64,000 nt of DNA from Streptomyces toyocaensis. Lineage in GTDB: Bacteria > Actinomycetota > Actinomycetes > Streptomycetales > Streptomycetaceae. The stretch spans positions 62,001 to 126,000 of the forward strand of contig NZ_JFCB01000003.1 of NCBI RefSeq assembly GCF_000725125.1. The letters run 5' to 3'. The translations under genes were made by a program, and so were the position numbers. The notes below the pieces were generated by a model. That model was not told the DNA's origin and did no database searches. It saw only the letters and a program-made list of their open reading frames with translations. Positions 42,402 to 51,582 of this stretch are shown here, in pieces (positions within the stretch are counted from its first letter, which is position 1; each line of letters begins with the position of its first letter).

Positions 42402-45400
42402 ATGCAGATGCTGGTCACGGTCGTACGGGAGGGCGGTGAGCCGCAGGACGTCGTCGTCACCACGGACGACACCGCCACCGCGGCCGATGTGGCGCAGGCA
42501 CTGGCGAGCGCCCTCGGGCAGCCCGGTCATCCGGCCGGCGTGCCCGGTAACGTCGTGGCCCTGCCCGGCGCGTCGGGGCTCTCCCCGTACGGTCACGGTG
42601 CGGCCCCGGGGGTGCCGACCCTGTGGGCCGACGGCGAACGCTGCGACCCGGCCGCCCCGGTGACGGCCGTCCTGCAGGACGGCATGCGGGTGTCGGTCGA
42701 CGACTCGGTGGGCCCGCTGCTGCGCCGGGGAGAACCGGTCGGGCAGTACGAACTGAGAGTGGCCGGCGGCCCCGCCTCCGGCCGGGTGGTCCGGCTGGGA
42801 GTCGGTACGGCCACCGCCGGTTCCGCGCCCACCTGTTCGCTGCCCCTGACGGACACCTCGCTGCCGCCGGTCGCCCTCCGGCTCACGATCGACATGAAGG
42901 GCGGCACCACGCTCGCCCCCGAGAACGGCGCCGAGGTGCTGCTCGACGACGAGCCGGTCACCTCCGGCGCGCCCTGGCCGCTCGGTGGTGTCGTCCGCGT
43001 CGGCGACTCGCTGCTCGTCCTGGACCGGGTGGCCGAACCCGACGCCCACCTGTCCGCGATGAGCGAGGGCGGCCTCGCCTACAACCGCCCGCCCCGCCTG
43101 TCCCCGCTGCGGCCCCGGCGCCGGCTCGTGGTGCCCGTACCGCCCACCAAGGGCGACCGGGCGCGCTTCCAGTTCATCCTGGCGTTCATGCCCATGCTGT
43201 TCGGCATCGGCATGTACTTCCTCACCCAGCAGATCTACATGCTGCTGTTCTGCCTGATGAGCCCGTTGATGATGGCCGCCCAGTGGCTCAGCGAGAACCG
43301 CGAGGGCAAGAAGAAGCACAAGACCTCCGTCAAGCAGTACAAGAAGGACCTCGCCGCCCACGAGGCGGAACTCGCCGTCCTCGCCAAGGAGGAGCAGCGC
43401 GCCCGCCGCGCGGACGGCCCCGACCCGGCCGAGATCCTGCTGTTCGCCACCGGACCGCGCCGCCGTCTGTGGGAGCGCCGGCTCACCGACCCGGACGCCC
43501 TGCAGCTGAGGGTCGGCACCGGCCACCTGCCGTCCGACGTCGAACTCGTCCCGGGCCGCGGCGGCTCCCTGTACGAGGAGGAGCGCCCGGAGCCGCCCGT
43601 CCTGCCGGACGTGCCCGTCACCCTGCCCTTCGCCGAGCTCGGCGTGGTCGGTGTCGCCGGGGACCGGGCCCGCGCCCTGGCCACCGCCCGCTGGCTCGCC
43701 GTCCAGGCCGCGGTGCTGCACAGCCCGCGGGACCTCTCCCTCGTGACGCTCGTGTCCACGCCGAGCGCCGGCGCCGACTGGCACTGGGCGCACTGGCTGC
43801 CCCACGCCGGTCCCGACCAGGGACAGGACTGCGTCGCGCTGGTCGGCTTCGACTCCGAGGGAATCACCCGCCGCGTCAACGAACTGCTGAACGAACTGGC
43901 ACGGCGCAAGGCGTCCCGCGAGCAGAACACCATGACGGGACAGCTGTACCCGGACCCCACCGTCCTGCTCGTCCTCGACGGGGCCCGGCTGCTGCGCCGC
44001 GTACCCGGTGTGCCGCAACTCCTCGCCGAAGGACCCCGGTACGGCATCCTCGCCCTCTGCGTCGACGAGGACGAGCGCCTGCTGCCGGAGGAGTGCAAGG
44101 CCGTCGTCGCCTGGTCCCCCGACGCCGCGCACCACGTCCGGGTCCGCGGCCACGGCTTCGAGGCCGCGGGGGACGTCCTGGCCGACCAGGTCACGCCGGA
44201 GTGGTGCGAACTGCTCTCCCGCTCCCTCGCCCCCGTCCGCGACGTCAGCCGGGACGACGCGGGCAGCGCCCTGCCCACCTCCGCCCGGCTGCTGACCCTG
44301 CTCGGCATGCCGGACCCGGCCGGGACGGACATCGAGCGGATCTGGCGGGCGGGCGGCTCCACCACGGCGGCCCCCGTCGGCATCGCCGCGGACGGACCCT
44401 TCGTCCTCGACATCCGCCGGGACGGACCGCACGCGCTGGTCGCCGGTACCACCGGCGCCGGCAAGTCGGAACTGCTGCAGACGATCATCACCTCGCTGGC
44501 CGTCGCCAACCGGCCCGACGCCCTCAACTACGTGCTCATCGACTACAAGGGCGGCAGCGCCTTCATGGACTGTGCCCGGCTGCCGCACACGGTCGGCATG
44601 GTCAGCGACCTGGACGCCCACCTCACCGAGCGGGCCCTCGCCTCGCTCGCCGCCGAACTGCACCGCCGGGAGAAGATCCTCTTCGACGCCGCCGCCAAGG
44701 ACATCGAGGACTACAACGACACCCGCAAGCTCCGCCCCGAGCTGGAGCCGATGCCGCGACTGGTCCTGGTCATCGACGAGTTCGCCTCGCTGGTCGCCGA
44801 ACTCCCCGACTTCATCGCGGGCCTGGTCGACATCGCCCGCCGGGGCCGTTCCCTCGGCGTGCACCTGGTCCTGGCCACGCAGCGGCCCGCCGGTGTGGTC
44901 AGCGCGGACATCCGCGCCAACACCAACCTGCGGATCGCGCTGCGGGTGACGGACGCCTCGGAGTCCATCGACGTCATCGAGGCGCCGGACTCGGGCGCCA
45001 TCGCCAAGTCCACACCGGGCCGCATGTACGTCCGCTCCGGGGCGCAGTCCCTGGTCGGGGTGCAGTCGGCGCGCATCGGCGGCCGCCGTCCCGCCACGGG
45101 CGGCACCGGCCCGAAGGCGACCCTGCTGCCGCTGCCCCCGACCGCCTACGGCCGTCCGCTGCCCAAGCGGGCCGAGGCCGAGGACGACGGCACCATGGTC
45201 ACCGACCTCGCCGTCCTCGTCGACGCGGTGCGCGACGGCGCCCGGCGCATGGGCTTCGGCGAACAGCGCAGCCCCTGGCTGCCGCCCCTGTCCGAGCACG
45301 TCACCCTCGACGAACTCGCCGCGTTCGGTGGGCAGCCGGCGGAGACCGGGCCGACGGACGTGGCTCCCATCCCGTACGGCCTGATCGACCTGCCGGCCAA

Positions 45401-46877
45401 GCAGTCCCGTACGCCGCTGTCCCTGGACCTCGTGCACGGCGAGCACACGATGCTGCTCGGCGGCGCCCGCTCCGGCCGCTCCACCGCCCTGCGGACACTG
45501 GCGGGCTCGCTCGCCCGCGGCACCTCCCCGCACGACGTGCACCTCTACGCCATCGACTGCGGTTCCAACGCGCTGCTGCCGTTGATGCGGCTGCCGCACG
45601 TCGGCGCCGTGGTGACCCGCGACGAGCCGGACCGGGTCCGGCGCCTCATCGAGCGCCTGCTGGCGGAGATCGCCCGGCGGCAGCAACTCCTCGCCATGGA
45701 GGGCGCGTCCAGCGCCGCCGAACAGCGCGCGACGGCCGCCCCGGAGGACCGCCTTCCCTGGATGGTGCTCCTGCTCGACAGCTGGGAGGGCTTCGCCTCC
45801 GCCTTCGAGGCCTACAACTACGGCCAGTTGCTGGAGGCGGCCCAGCGCATCTTCCGCGAGGGTTCCGCGGTCGGCCTCAAGGTCGTCATGACCGCCGACC
45901 GCAGCGGACTGAGCGGCCATGTCTCGTCCGCCTTCGCCGACCGCCTGGTGCTGCGTTTCGCCGACCCGAACGACTACTCCACGGCCGGACTCCAGCCCCG
46001 CGAGGTCCCCAAGAACATGCCTCCGGGACGGGCCCTGCGCCTCACCGACACGGGCGTGGACGAGACCCAGATCGGCCTGCTCACGGACGACCCCGCCGGT
46101 CAGGCACAGGTGCGGGCACTGCGCGAGATCGCGGAGGAGGCGGCGGCCCGGCACGGCCGGGTACCGGCCGGACGACGCCCCATGCGGGTGGACGCCCTGC
46201 CCTCGCGCATCACCGTGCCGGAGGCTCTCGCCCTCGACCCGGACTTCACACCGCCGTCGCCGCTCTGGGCGCTGATCGGCGTCGGCGGCGACGAACTCCA
46301 GCCCGTCGGCATCGACCTGGAGGAGAACGGCCCCGGCTTCGTCATCGCGGGCCCGCCCAAGTCCGGCCGGTCCACCCTCCTGGTCGCCGCCACACAGACG
46401 CTGCTGCGCTCCGGCACCCCCGTGGTGCTGGTCACCCCGCGCCGTTCACCGCTGCGCGAGCTGGAGGGCCGGGACGGCGTCCTGGGCCTGCTGAACGCCG
46501 ACAGCCGCGAGGACGACCTGGACGAGCTGGTGGACAAGGCGTCCGGCGGCTCCTACGTCGTGATCGTCGACGACGCGGAACTCCTCTACGACACCCGCCT
46601 CGACGAGGCCCTGGAGACCGTCGTCCGCAAGGGCGCCGACGGCGGCATCGGCCTCATCGCGGCCGGCGCCACCGACAGCCTCTCGGGCCAGTACCGCGGC
46701 TTCGCCGTGGAGGCCCGCAAGTCCCGCAACGGCATGCTGCTCACCCCCCAGAGCCCGTCGGAAGGCGAACTCTTCGGCATCCGCCTGCCGTCCAACAGCG
46801 GCGGGGGAGCAGCGGGCAGCGGGCTGTTCGTGACGGGAGGGTCGTTCATGCCGGTGCAGGCGGTGATGAACGGGTAG
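42402..46877 (+). CDS. EssC/EccC-type FtsK/SpoIIIE secretion ATPase, three ATPase domains
   Basis: A 1,491-residue membrane ATPase of type VII secretion. Residues 1-60 have a beta-grasp-like start (MQMLVTVVREGGEPQDVVVTT); about 110-205 look FHA-like (ASGRVVRLGVGTATAGSA to RVGDSLLVL). Two adjacent membrane helices lie at about 254-300, then a linker with a coiled segment (KQYKKDLAAHEAELAVLAKEE). Three P-loops follow: GTTGAGKS (682-689), GGARSGRST (1020-1028) and GPPKSGRST (1317-1325), with Walker B-like VLVIDEF, MVLLLDS and VVIVDDA. Only the first has the standard GKS; the other two have GRS, as in EssC/EccC, where they are regulatory. Length and the N-terminal FHA-like region resemble Firmicutes EssC. 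WXG100 genes lie 2-8 kb downstream. Confidence 0.92.
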   Translation: MQMLVTVVREGGEPQDVVVTTDDTATAADVAQALASALGQPGHPAGVPGNVVALPGASGLSPYGHGAAPGVPTLWADGERCDPAAPVTAVLQDGMRVSVDDSVGPLLRRGEPVGQYELRVAGGPASGRVVRLGVGTATAGSAPTCSLPLTDTSLPPVALRLTIDMKGGTTLAPENGAEVLLDDEPVTSGAPWPLGGVVRVGDSLLVLDRVAEPDAHLSAMSEGGLAYNRPPRLSPLRPRRRLVVPVPPTKGDRARFQFILAFMPMLFGIGMYFLTQQIYMLLFCLMSPLMMAAQWLSENREGKKKHKTSVKQYKKDLAAHEAELAVLAKEEQRARRADGPDPAEILLFATGPRRRLWERRLTDPDALQLRVGTGHLPSDVELVPGRGGSLYEEERPEPPVLPDVPVTLPFAELGVVGVAGDRARALATARWLAVQAAVLHSPRDLSLVTLVSTPSAGADWHWAHWLPHAGPDQGQDCVALVGFDSEGITRRVNELLNELARRKASREQNTMTGQLYPDPTVLLVLDGARLLRRVPGVPQLLAEGPRYGILALCVDEDERLLPEECKAVVAWSPDAAHHVRVRGHGFEAAGDVLADQVTPEWCELLSRSLAPVRDVSRDDAGSALPTSARLLTLLGMPDPAGTDIERIWRAGGSTTAAPVGIAADGPFVLDIRRDGPHALVAGTTGAGKSELLQTIITSLAVANRPDALNYVLIDYKGGSAFMDCARLPHTVGMVSDLDAHLTERALASLAAELHRREKILFDAAAKDIEDYNDTRKLRPELEPMPRLVLVIDEFASLVAELPDFIAGLVDIARRGRSLGVHLVLATQRPAGVVSADIRANTNLRIALRVTDASESIDVIEAPDSGAIAKSTPGRMYVRSGAQSLVGVQSARIGGRRPATGGTGPKATLLPLPPTAYGRPLPKRAEAEDDGTMVTDLAVLVDAVRDGARRMGFGEQRSPWLPPLSEHVTLDELAAFGGQPAETGPTDVAPIPYGLIDLPAKQSRTPLSLDLVHGEHTMLLGGARSGRSTALRTLAGSLARGTSPHDVHLYAIDCGSNALLPLMRLPHVGAVVTRDEPDRVRRLIERLLAEIARRQQLLAMEGASSAAEQRATAAPEDRLPWMVLLLDSWEGFASAFEAYNYGQLLEAAQRIFREGSAVGLKVVMTADRSGLSGHVSSAFADRLVLRFADPNDYSTAGLQPREVPKNMPPGRALRLTDTGVDETQIGLLTDDPAGQAQVRALREIAEEAAARHGRVPAGRRPMRVDALPSRITVPEALALDPDFTPPSPLWALIGVGGDELQPVGIDLEENGPGFVIAGPPKSGRSTLLVAATQTLLRSGTPVVLVTPRRSPLRELEGRDGVLGLLNADSREDDLDELVDKASGGSYVVIVDDAELLYDTRLDEALETVVRKGADGGIGLIAAGATDSLSGQYRGFAVEARKSRNGMLLTPQSPSEGELFGIRLPSNSGGGAAGSGLFVTGGSFMPVQAVMNG

Positions 46878-47340
46878 GGGGATCGCGGAGCAGCCGCCGG
46901 CGGCGGACCATACCGACAACCGCACCCGTGAGGAGAAACACGGCGATCGCCGTGCTGCCGTATGCGGGCAGATTGGCGGGAGGGTCCGTAACCCAGGCGT
47001 GGGGGAGGCTGCGGTGGGGATCGTCGGGGTCGTAGGTGACGAGCAGCGTGTCGCCGGGTTGCACATCGGGGAGCATTCCGGCGTAGTCCCACAGCTTCTC
47101 TTGGGTTTCTGACCTGTCCCCTTGGAGGAACTGCACCTTCACGTACTTGGGCTTGCTGTCGGCCTCGGTGACCCGTGCAGCGACGGTGACTCCGTTGTCG
47201 CGCAGATCGTGAACCAGAGAGCGGGACGGAAGCCAGAAGGCGAGAGCCAGACCGGCGCACAGCAGGGCTCCCCCGAGGACCCCGATGATGACGCGTGGCT
47301 GGGGGACCGGAGGGTAAGTCTGCGCTTGGCTGCTATCCAT
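46846..47340 (-). CDS. DUF3592-like membrane protein
   Basis: A 164-residue protein with two membrane helices (VIIGVLGGALLCAGLALAFWL and YGSTAIAVFLLTGAVVGMV) flanking an extracytoplasmic beta domain that includes VTVAARVTEADSK and PGDTLLVTYDPDDPHRS, the pattern of DUF3592 proteins. The last 32 bases overlap the converging ATPase gene. It starts 12 bases after the stop of the 488-residue protein gene and belongs to that minus-strand operon. Function is unknown. Confidence 0.75.
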   Translation of the reverse strand: MDSSQAQTYPPVPQPRVIIGVLGGALLCAGLALAFWLPSRSLVHDLRDNGVTVAARVTEADSKPKYVKVQFLQGDRSETQEKLWDYAGMLPDVQPGDTLLVTYDPDDPHRSLPHAWVTDPPANLPAYGSTAIAVFLLTGAVVGMVRRRRLLRDPPTRSSPPAPA

Positions 47341-47352
47341 AGTTGAGCCGCC

Positions 47353-48819
47353 TCATGAGAACCACCCGCTCACCGTCTTCCTGACGTCCGACGCAGCAGC
47401 AACAACGGCTCTCCCGCCGTCCTTCACGGTGTCCGTGACCGCGTTGACGGCCCTCTTTCCGGCTTCGCTCTTGATGATGTACGAAATGCCGTAGCCGGTG
47501 CCGAAACCAATCACCACCCCAGCGCTGATGCCCCACCCGAGGGGTCCACCGGCCAGCGCGACTCCGGCCACACCAAGCCATGTGCCACCAGCCCCGGCCG
47601 CCATCCCGCCCACGTTGGCCGCGACGGCGACGTCCTTCTCCTCGCCGTGGCCGATGTCCCAGCCGATCGCCCCGACGGTGAGAACCGTGCCGACCAGCGG
47701 CAGCTTGCCGCCCGTGTGGAGGGCGCGGCCGAACAGCGTGGCCGAGTTCGGCGGGGCGAGACCGGGAACCCTGCCGATCAGCCAGCTTCCCCCGTCCGCC
47801 ACGGAGAACTCCATCAACCGTGAGAACGACCCCATGCCGAACCTGGCGAGGACGCGCTCCGCCTCCCGGGCGGACTGCCTGGCGGCCCGCGCGGCCCGCC
47901 TGGTGTCCTTCTTGAACCTCCGCCGCTCCTCAGCCGACATGCTGTCGACGCGCCGCTGATACAGCCGGCTCGCCTCGTCGGAGAAGCTCTGCGACCGTTC
48001 CCAGAAGTGCCCGGCGTACTTCGCCTGCATGCCGATGACGGACGCCAGCAGGCCCGCCGTGTCGGACCACGTGTCCGCCGGGTCACCGAGCTTCCTCACC
48101 GCGATCGTCGTGTGCCTCCACGCGACGGCCCACAGCTCGGCGTCGTCGCCCTGCAGGAGTGCCCGGTTGAACACGGCCGTCGGCTCGCCCCTCCCGATCT
48201 CACCGTGGAAGAGGGCGACCGCCTTGGTGAAGCCGGGAGCCGGGGGATCCGCGTCGACCGCGGTGGTGAAGGCGAGGCCGAACAGCTTCGCGTCGGCCTC
48301 CGCCGTCGGCGCCTTCGCGGCGGCGACGGTCACCGGCAGCTCCTTCAGCACCGCCGGATCGATCGTCGCGTAGAAGGCCGAGGCGAAGTCCGGGTCCCCC
48401 TTGTGCTCGGCCAGCACCGACGCGATCCGGTGGAACTCCGCGCCTGCCGCACCCGGCGGGAGCCCCGCCGCTTCGTCGATCTCCTCGGCGAGCGCCCTGC
48501 CCTTCGCCCTCGCCTCACCGATCCCCGAAACGGGCTCACGCACCGGGACCATGGCCCCGGATCCGCCCTGGAACCCCCCTCGGCCCTTTTCCATGGCCGC
48601 CGCCAGGGCCTGCCGCCGGCGCAGTATGGGGAGTTCGTCGTCCACCCAGCCGGCGATCCTCCCGATCTCCGTCAGGTGTGTCGTGTCCAGGCCGAGCGCA
48701 CGGAACCGGGAGAGGTAAACAGTTCTCGCGCCGTGCAGCGCCTTGCTGCCCGATTCCAGGTCCTTGATGGTCCTCAGTAGGTTGTCCGGATTGATGCCGG
48801 AGAAGTTCGGGTCGGCCAT
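47353..48819 (-). CDS. Large helical protein of the WXG100 locus, candidate secreted effector or scaffold
   Basis: A 488-residue protein from ATG 48819 (MADPNFSGINPDNLLRTIKDL). The first 90 residues are helical and amphipathic, like WXG/LXG N-termini; the middle (about 150-330) is helical and mostly neutral; Arg/Glu-rich helices follow (EERRRFKKDTRRAARAARQSAREAERV). The last 130 residues are hydrophobic and glycine-rich (NVGGMAAGAGGTWLGVAGVALAGGP), ending VRKTVSGWFS, so they may insert in membranes. It resembles the 418-residue protein at 52212 in size and layout. No catalytic toxin motif is recognised. It is encoded between an SseB-like and a DUF3592-like gene. Confidence 0.7.
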   Translation of the reverse strand: MADPNFSGINPDNLLRTIKDLESGSKALHGARTVYLSRFRALGLDTTHLTEIGRIAGWVDDELPILRRRQALAAAMEKGRGGFQGGSGAMVPVREPVSGIGEARAKGRALAEEIDEAAGLPPGAAGAEFHRIASVLAEHKGDPDFASAFYATIDPAVLKELPVTVAAAKAPTAEADAKLFGLAFTTAVDADPPAPGFTKAVALFHGEIGRGEPTAVFNRALLQGDDAELWAVAWRHTTIAVRKLGDPADTWSDTAGLLASVIGMQAKYAGHFWERSQSFSDEASRLYQRRVDSMSAEERRRFKKDTRRAARAARQSAREAERVLARFGMGSFSRLMEFSVADGGSWLIGRVPGLAPPNSATLFGRALHTGGKLPLVGTVLTVGAIGWDIGHGEEKDVAVAANVGGMAAGAGGTWLGVAGVALAGGPLGWGISAGVVIGFGTGYGISYIIKSEAGKRAVNAVTDTVKDGGRAVVAAASDVRKTVSGWFS

Positions 48820-48829
48820 CACGCGCTTC

Positions 48830-49123
48830 CTAATGCGTGCCGACGGCGAGCCGCGGATCGACCAGAACCGCTTCGGCGCCGGATCCCAGGAGCGCCTCGT
48901 CGACCTCGCCCACCGGGAGGGCCACCCACGTCTGTTCCTCTCCCATCGCCTCGACCAGCAGGGAGACCGAGGTGAACGCGAGGGCGACGAGCCGGAACCG
49001 GCCACCCTCCCCGGTGACGGGGACGAGGGTCACCTCGACGGTGTCGTCGGCGAGCGGGGAACCGTTCATCGTGGGGAGGACGAGGTATTCGGGCTCGTTC
49101 TCGGTCGTACCGCTGGAGGCCAT
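48830..49123 (-). CDS. SseB/SAV_915-like protein, 97 aa
   Basis: A 97-residue soluble protein with FRLVALAFTSVSLLVEAMGEEQTWVALPVGEVDEAL and a final VLVDPRLAVGTH, the pattern of the SseB-like SAV_915 family (FTS-x-L, W-V-x-L, VDP). Such genes often accompany WXG100 or secretion loci in Streptomyces. The start at 49123 fits a leaderless transcript from the promoter at 49130-49158. It leads the minus-strand operon of three genes. Confidence 0.68.
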   Translation of the reverse strand: MASSGTTENEPEYLVLPTMNGSPLADDTVEVTLVPVTGEGGRFRLVALAFTSVSLLVEAMGEEQTWVALPVGEVDEALLGSGAEAVLVDPRLAVGTH

Positions 49124-49129
49124 TGGCCT

Positions 49130-49158
49130 AGATTATGAAAGGGCGGCAACGGGGGCAA
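49130..49158 (-). promoter_or_regulatory. Promoter of the SseB-like operon
   Basis: On the minus strand TTGCCC (49158-49153) is followed after 17 bases by TAATCT (49135-49130), six bases before the ATG at 49123. This close fit to the vegetative consensus implies a leaderless mRNA. The same AT-rich gap contains GATACT at about 49170 for the divergent WXG gene. Confidence 0.65.
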
Positions 49159-49194
49159 TTCCGAGCGCGATACTTAATTCGGAAGGTAATACTG

Positions 49195-49497
49195 ATGGTG
49201 GAGTCCATATCGAAAGTGCCGAATCCCAGAAAGGCGGATCTGCGGAAGCTGCGCAATGACCTCGCCAAGGAGGTGGAAAGCCTCAGCAGGGCCCTCAAGG
49301 GGCCGGCGGAGGACATCGGCGGTGACAAGGTCTGGGTGGGGAAGAACGCGCGGTCCTGGCACCGCGAGTTGGCCGGACGCCACCGGAAGCTGGGCGAACA
49401 GGTGGGCAGACTGCTGCCGATGCTCGACGCGGCCATCCGGGATGAGCCCGAGAAGGTGTCCGCGGCCCAGGCGCGTACGTACCAGCGGAGCGTCTGA
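49195..49497 (+). CDS. WXG100-like small helical protein (100 aa)
   Basis: A 100-residue protein starting at ATG 49195, preceded by GGAAGG at nine bases. Two long helices are joined by a turn with DKVWVGKNARSW: W47-V-G49, a WxG motif at the expected centre. Helices are charged (RKADLRKLRNDLAKEVESL and WHRELAGRHRKLGEQVGRL). No signal peptide. WXG100 proteins leave through EccC/EssC systems as dimers. The partner may be another WXG protein in the locus. Confidence 0.78.
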   Translation: MVESISKVPNPRKADLRKLRNDLAKEVESLSRALKGPAEDIGGDKVWVGKNARSWHRELAGRHRKLGEQVGRLLPMLDAAIRDEPEKVSAAQARTYQRSV

Positions 49498-49602
49498 CGC
49501 CCGGTCCCCGTACGAACGCCGCCGGGGCGCCCGGGCCGACCCTTGAGGGTCGTGGCCCCGGCGCCCCGGCCGGCTGTGCGCTCCGCGCGATCCGCCGTGG
49601 AA

Positions 49603-49863
49603 TCAGGTGGCGCGCTCGATGTTGTCGGCGCTGGTGTTCGCGGACTTGCTGGCCTCGTTCAGCGTGTCGACCCACTTCTCGAAGGTCGGCTTCACATCGC
49701 GCCAGTCGTCCCGGAAGCGGTCGGCCTTCGGGCCCTTCCAGTAGCCGGAGCTGTCTGCCGTGGCCGACTGCAGGTCCTTGATCAGGACCTGCAGGTCGTG
49801 CGCCTTCCGGGCGTACGTCTTCGACAACTCCCGGAGCCGTGTGAGATCTGCACCGCGATCCAT
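49603..49863 (-). CDS. WXG100-family protein (86 aa)
   Basis: An 86-residue helical hairpin from ATG 49863, with GGAGG upstream. Its turn is SSGYWKGPKADRF: W42-K-G44. Helix 1 is LTRLRELSKTYARKAHDL and helix 2 WRDVKPTFEKWVDTLNEASK. It is divergent from a second WXG100 gene (50078) across a 214-base gap and converges with the 100-residue WXG-like gene. The pair could form the usual heterodimer. Confidence 0.88.
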   Translation of the reverse strand: MDRGADLTRLRELSKTYARKAHDLQVLIKDLQSATADSSGYWKGPKADRFRDDWRDVKPTFEKWVDTLNEASKSANTSADNIERAT

Positions 49864-50077
49864 GGCGATCCTCCCCGTGTCATCAGGAACAAGCGGACTG
49901 TCCGTTTGCAACAGTGGACGCTATCGCACCACGGCCAGTTCCCGCCGGGACGAGCGGGGTTGGGGTGATCGAGTGAACAACTCGTGTTCTTCCGGGCTGA
50001 ACTGAGGGAAGGGCCCCGGACGGTGCTCCCGCGGATGCGACCGTATCCTGGCTGCCGAGACAGCGGGGGAGGCTGCC

Positions 50078-50338
50078 ATGGCGAATCCTGACATACAGGA
50101 ACTCAACCAGCGGGCCGGTCAGTTGCGATCGCTGGCCGACCACATCGACTCACTGGTCGACACCGCCAAGAACCACAGCACGACCGGGATGAAGTCCTGG
50201 GCGGGTCCGAACGCGGACGACGTCCGGGGCAAGCTGAGGGGCTGGCAGACGAAGTGCGGCACCGTCGCCAAGGCCCTGCGCGACGAGGCGCAGCAGTGCA
50301 CGCAGGACGCCAAGGACCTGCAGGACAAGAAGAAGTAG
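50078..50338 (+). CDS. WXG100-family protein (86 aa)
   Basis: An 86-residue helical hairpin. MANPDIQELNQRAGQLRSLADHI forms helix 1; the turn is MKSWAGPNADDVRG (W41-A-G43); helix 2 ends with Lys-rich DLQDKKK. GGGGAGG lies six bases before the ATG, and a -10-like TATCCT lies near 50044. Same length as its divergent neighbour. Expected to be exported by the EssC/EccC-type ATPase; the usual C-terminal Y-x3-D/E signal is not obvious here. Confidence 0.9.
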   Translation: MANPDIQELNQRAGQLRSLADHIDSLVDTAKNHSTTGMKSWAGPNADDVRGKLRGWQTKCGTVAKALRDEAQQCTQDAKDLQDKKK

Positions 50339-50476
50339 CCGGCGTCACCGCCGTTGATCGGGAGGAACCCGGCCAGTGCCCCCGTACGACATCCCCGGAG
50401 CGCGCTTCCGGCCCACCGACCATCACAGCGCAGTCGTCGCCGATCAGGGACGGCCGGGAGAGAACGGCTCCGCAGC

Positions 50477-51151
50477 ATGACGGCCCCGTCCGTCGTCACC
50501 GGCGTCGAGACGCGTCGTGTCCGGGCGTCGGGACGGCGGTGGTGGGCGGGGACCCTCTGGGTTCTGCTCGGCACACCGATCGTGCTGACGGGCTGTGGAT
50601 GGATCGCACAGCGGCCGGGCTTCCTCCCGACGCTGCTCTCCATGGTCGTGGCCCTGGCGGTCCTGGGGACGGCCTGGGTGATGTGCGGTGCGAAAGCGGG
50701 CGCGGGCGTCGCGGTGTCCGGGTTCGTGTTCCTGCTCTTCGTGGGGCCCACGCTCGGCGACTACGTCATCCACCACCGCGGAGTGCGACACGACGCCCTG
50801 GTCGTGGACGTCAGTGACTACCGGGGCAGGGGCGGCCGCGAGCGCCCGCTGTGCACGGTCGTCCTCACCGGCGCCGACCGGGGCCGCACCATCGAGCTGG
50901 GCGACACCGGCGGCTGCGACGACGGCCTCACGGTGGGCAGCCACGTCACGCTCGTGGACGACCCGGAGGGGTGGGTGGCACCGCGACTGGGCAGCGAGGT
51001 CAGGGGAGTGGCGCCCTATCTGCCGTGGACCCTCGCGGGCCTCCTGAGCGGACTGGAGACCTGCGCCCTGTACGGCAGGCTGCGACGGCGCGTCCGGAAC
51101 GTCGGCGGGGCTGCCGGTGACGGATACCCCACTACGCGCTCGTTCGGGTGA
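50477..51151 (+). CDS. Membrane protein with three helices and a beta domain (DUF3592-like)
   Basis: A 224-residue protein from ATG 50477: helices WWAGTLWVLLGTPIVLTGCGW, LLSMVVALAVLGTAWVM and AGVAVSGFVFLLFVGPTLG, then an extracytoplasmic beta domain (DALVVDVSDYRG, CTVVLTGADRGRTIELGDTGGCDDG with paired cysteines, VGSHVTLVDDPEGWVAP) and a last helix (YLPWTLAGLLSGL). The layout resembles DUF3592 proteins such as the one encoded at 46846. The start lies 138 bases after the WXG100 stop. Function unknown. Confidence 0.68.
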   Translation: MTAPSVVTGVETRRVRASGRRWWAGTLWVLLGTPIVLTGCGWIAQRPGFLPTLLSMVVALAVLGTAWVMCGAKAGAGVAVSGFVFLLFVGPTLGDYVIHHRGVRHDALVVDVSDYRGRGGRERPLCTVVLTGADRGRTIELGDTGGCDDGLTVGSHVTLVDDPEGWVAPRLGSEVRGVAPYLPWTLAGLLSGLETCALYGRLRRRVRNVGGAAGDGYPTTRSFG

Positions 51152-51509
51152 GCTCGGCGGCCTGTTCCGTCAGCGCCGACACCTCGAACCGCACCCCCGC
51201 GAACTCCACCGTCTCCCCGACCCGCACGTCCTTGTAGCCGGCGACCGGGATCGCTGCGCAGTTCGCGTCGATACCGGCGGTGCCGGTGGCCGTGTCGACG
51301 TAGGAGACGGTGATGGACAGGCCCGTGGGGAAGCGCTGCACTCCGCCGTTGGCGACGAGGTGCAGTTCCTTGCCCTTCGCCCGGAAACCGGCCGCGGCGG
51401 CGGCCATGACGTCCTTGCCGGTGGTGAAGCACAGGGGCGCGTCCGCCGAACCGCCGACCGACTCCAGGGACTCGGCCGGCACGACCACCGCCACGGAGCC
51501 CCGGGACAA
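51132..51509 (-). pseudogene. Hypothetical protein with missing or frameshifted N-terminus
   Basis: About 125 residues are open but the only near-upstream start is TTG at 51509, and a TGA lies four codons before it. An internal GTG is possible. An SD-like GAAGGAG with GTG starts lies at about 51530-51555 in a different frame, which would fit a one- or two-base frameshift. The protein segment is a plausible beta-rich domain (DAPLCFTTGKDVMAAAAAGF, TGLSITVSYVDTATG, VGETVEFAGVRFEVSAL). The 3' end overlaps the converging membrane-protein gene by 20 bases. It may be a decayed gene; a sequencing error could look the same. Confidence 0.4.
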
Positions 51510-51582
51510 GGTACCTACTCACCGGCCTGTGCACCGGCTTTCTCCTTCGTGTCACCCGTGACGAATCACGCCCAGATCAATC

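Noticed and set aside
42252..46154. A 1,300-codon open frame on the minus strand opposite the secretion ATPase gene.
   Set aside because: Its translation is Gly/Arg/Val-rich low-complexity sequence with no motifs. It is the antisense shadow expected from G/C third positions of the real gene.
42623..47035. A 1,470-codon plus-strand frame overlapping the same gene.
   Set aside because: Arg/Pro/Gly-rich translation; the other frame carries three P-loops and membrane helices.
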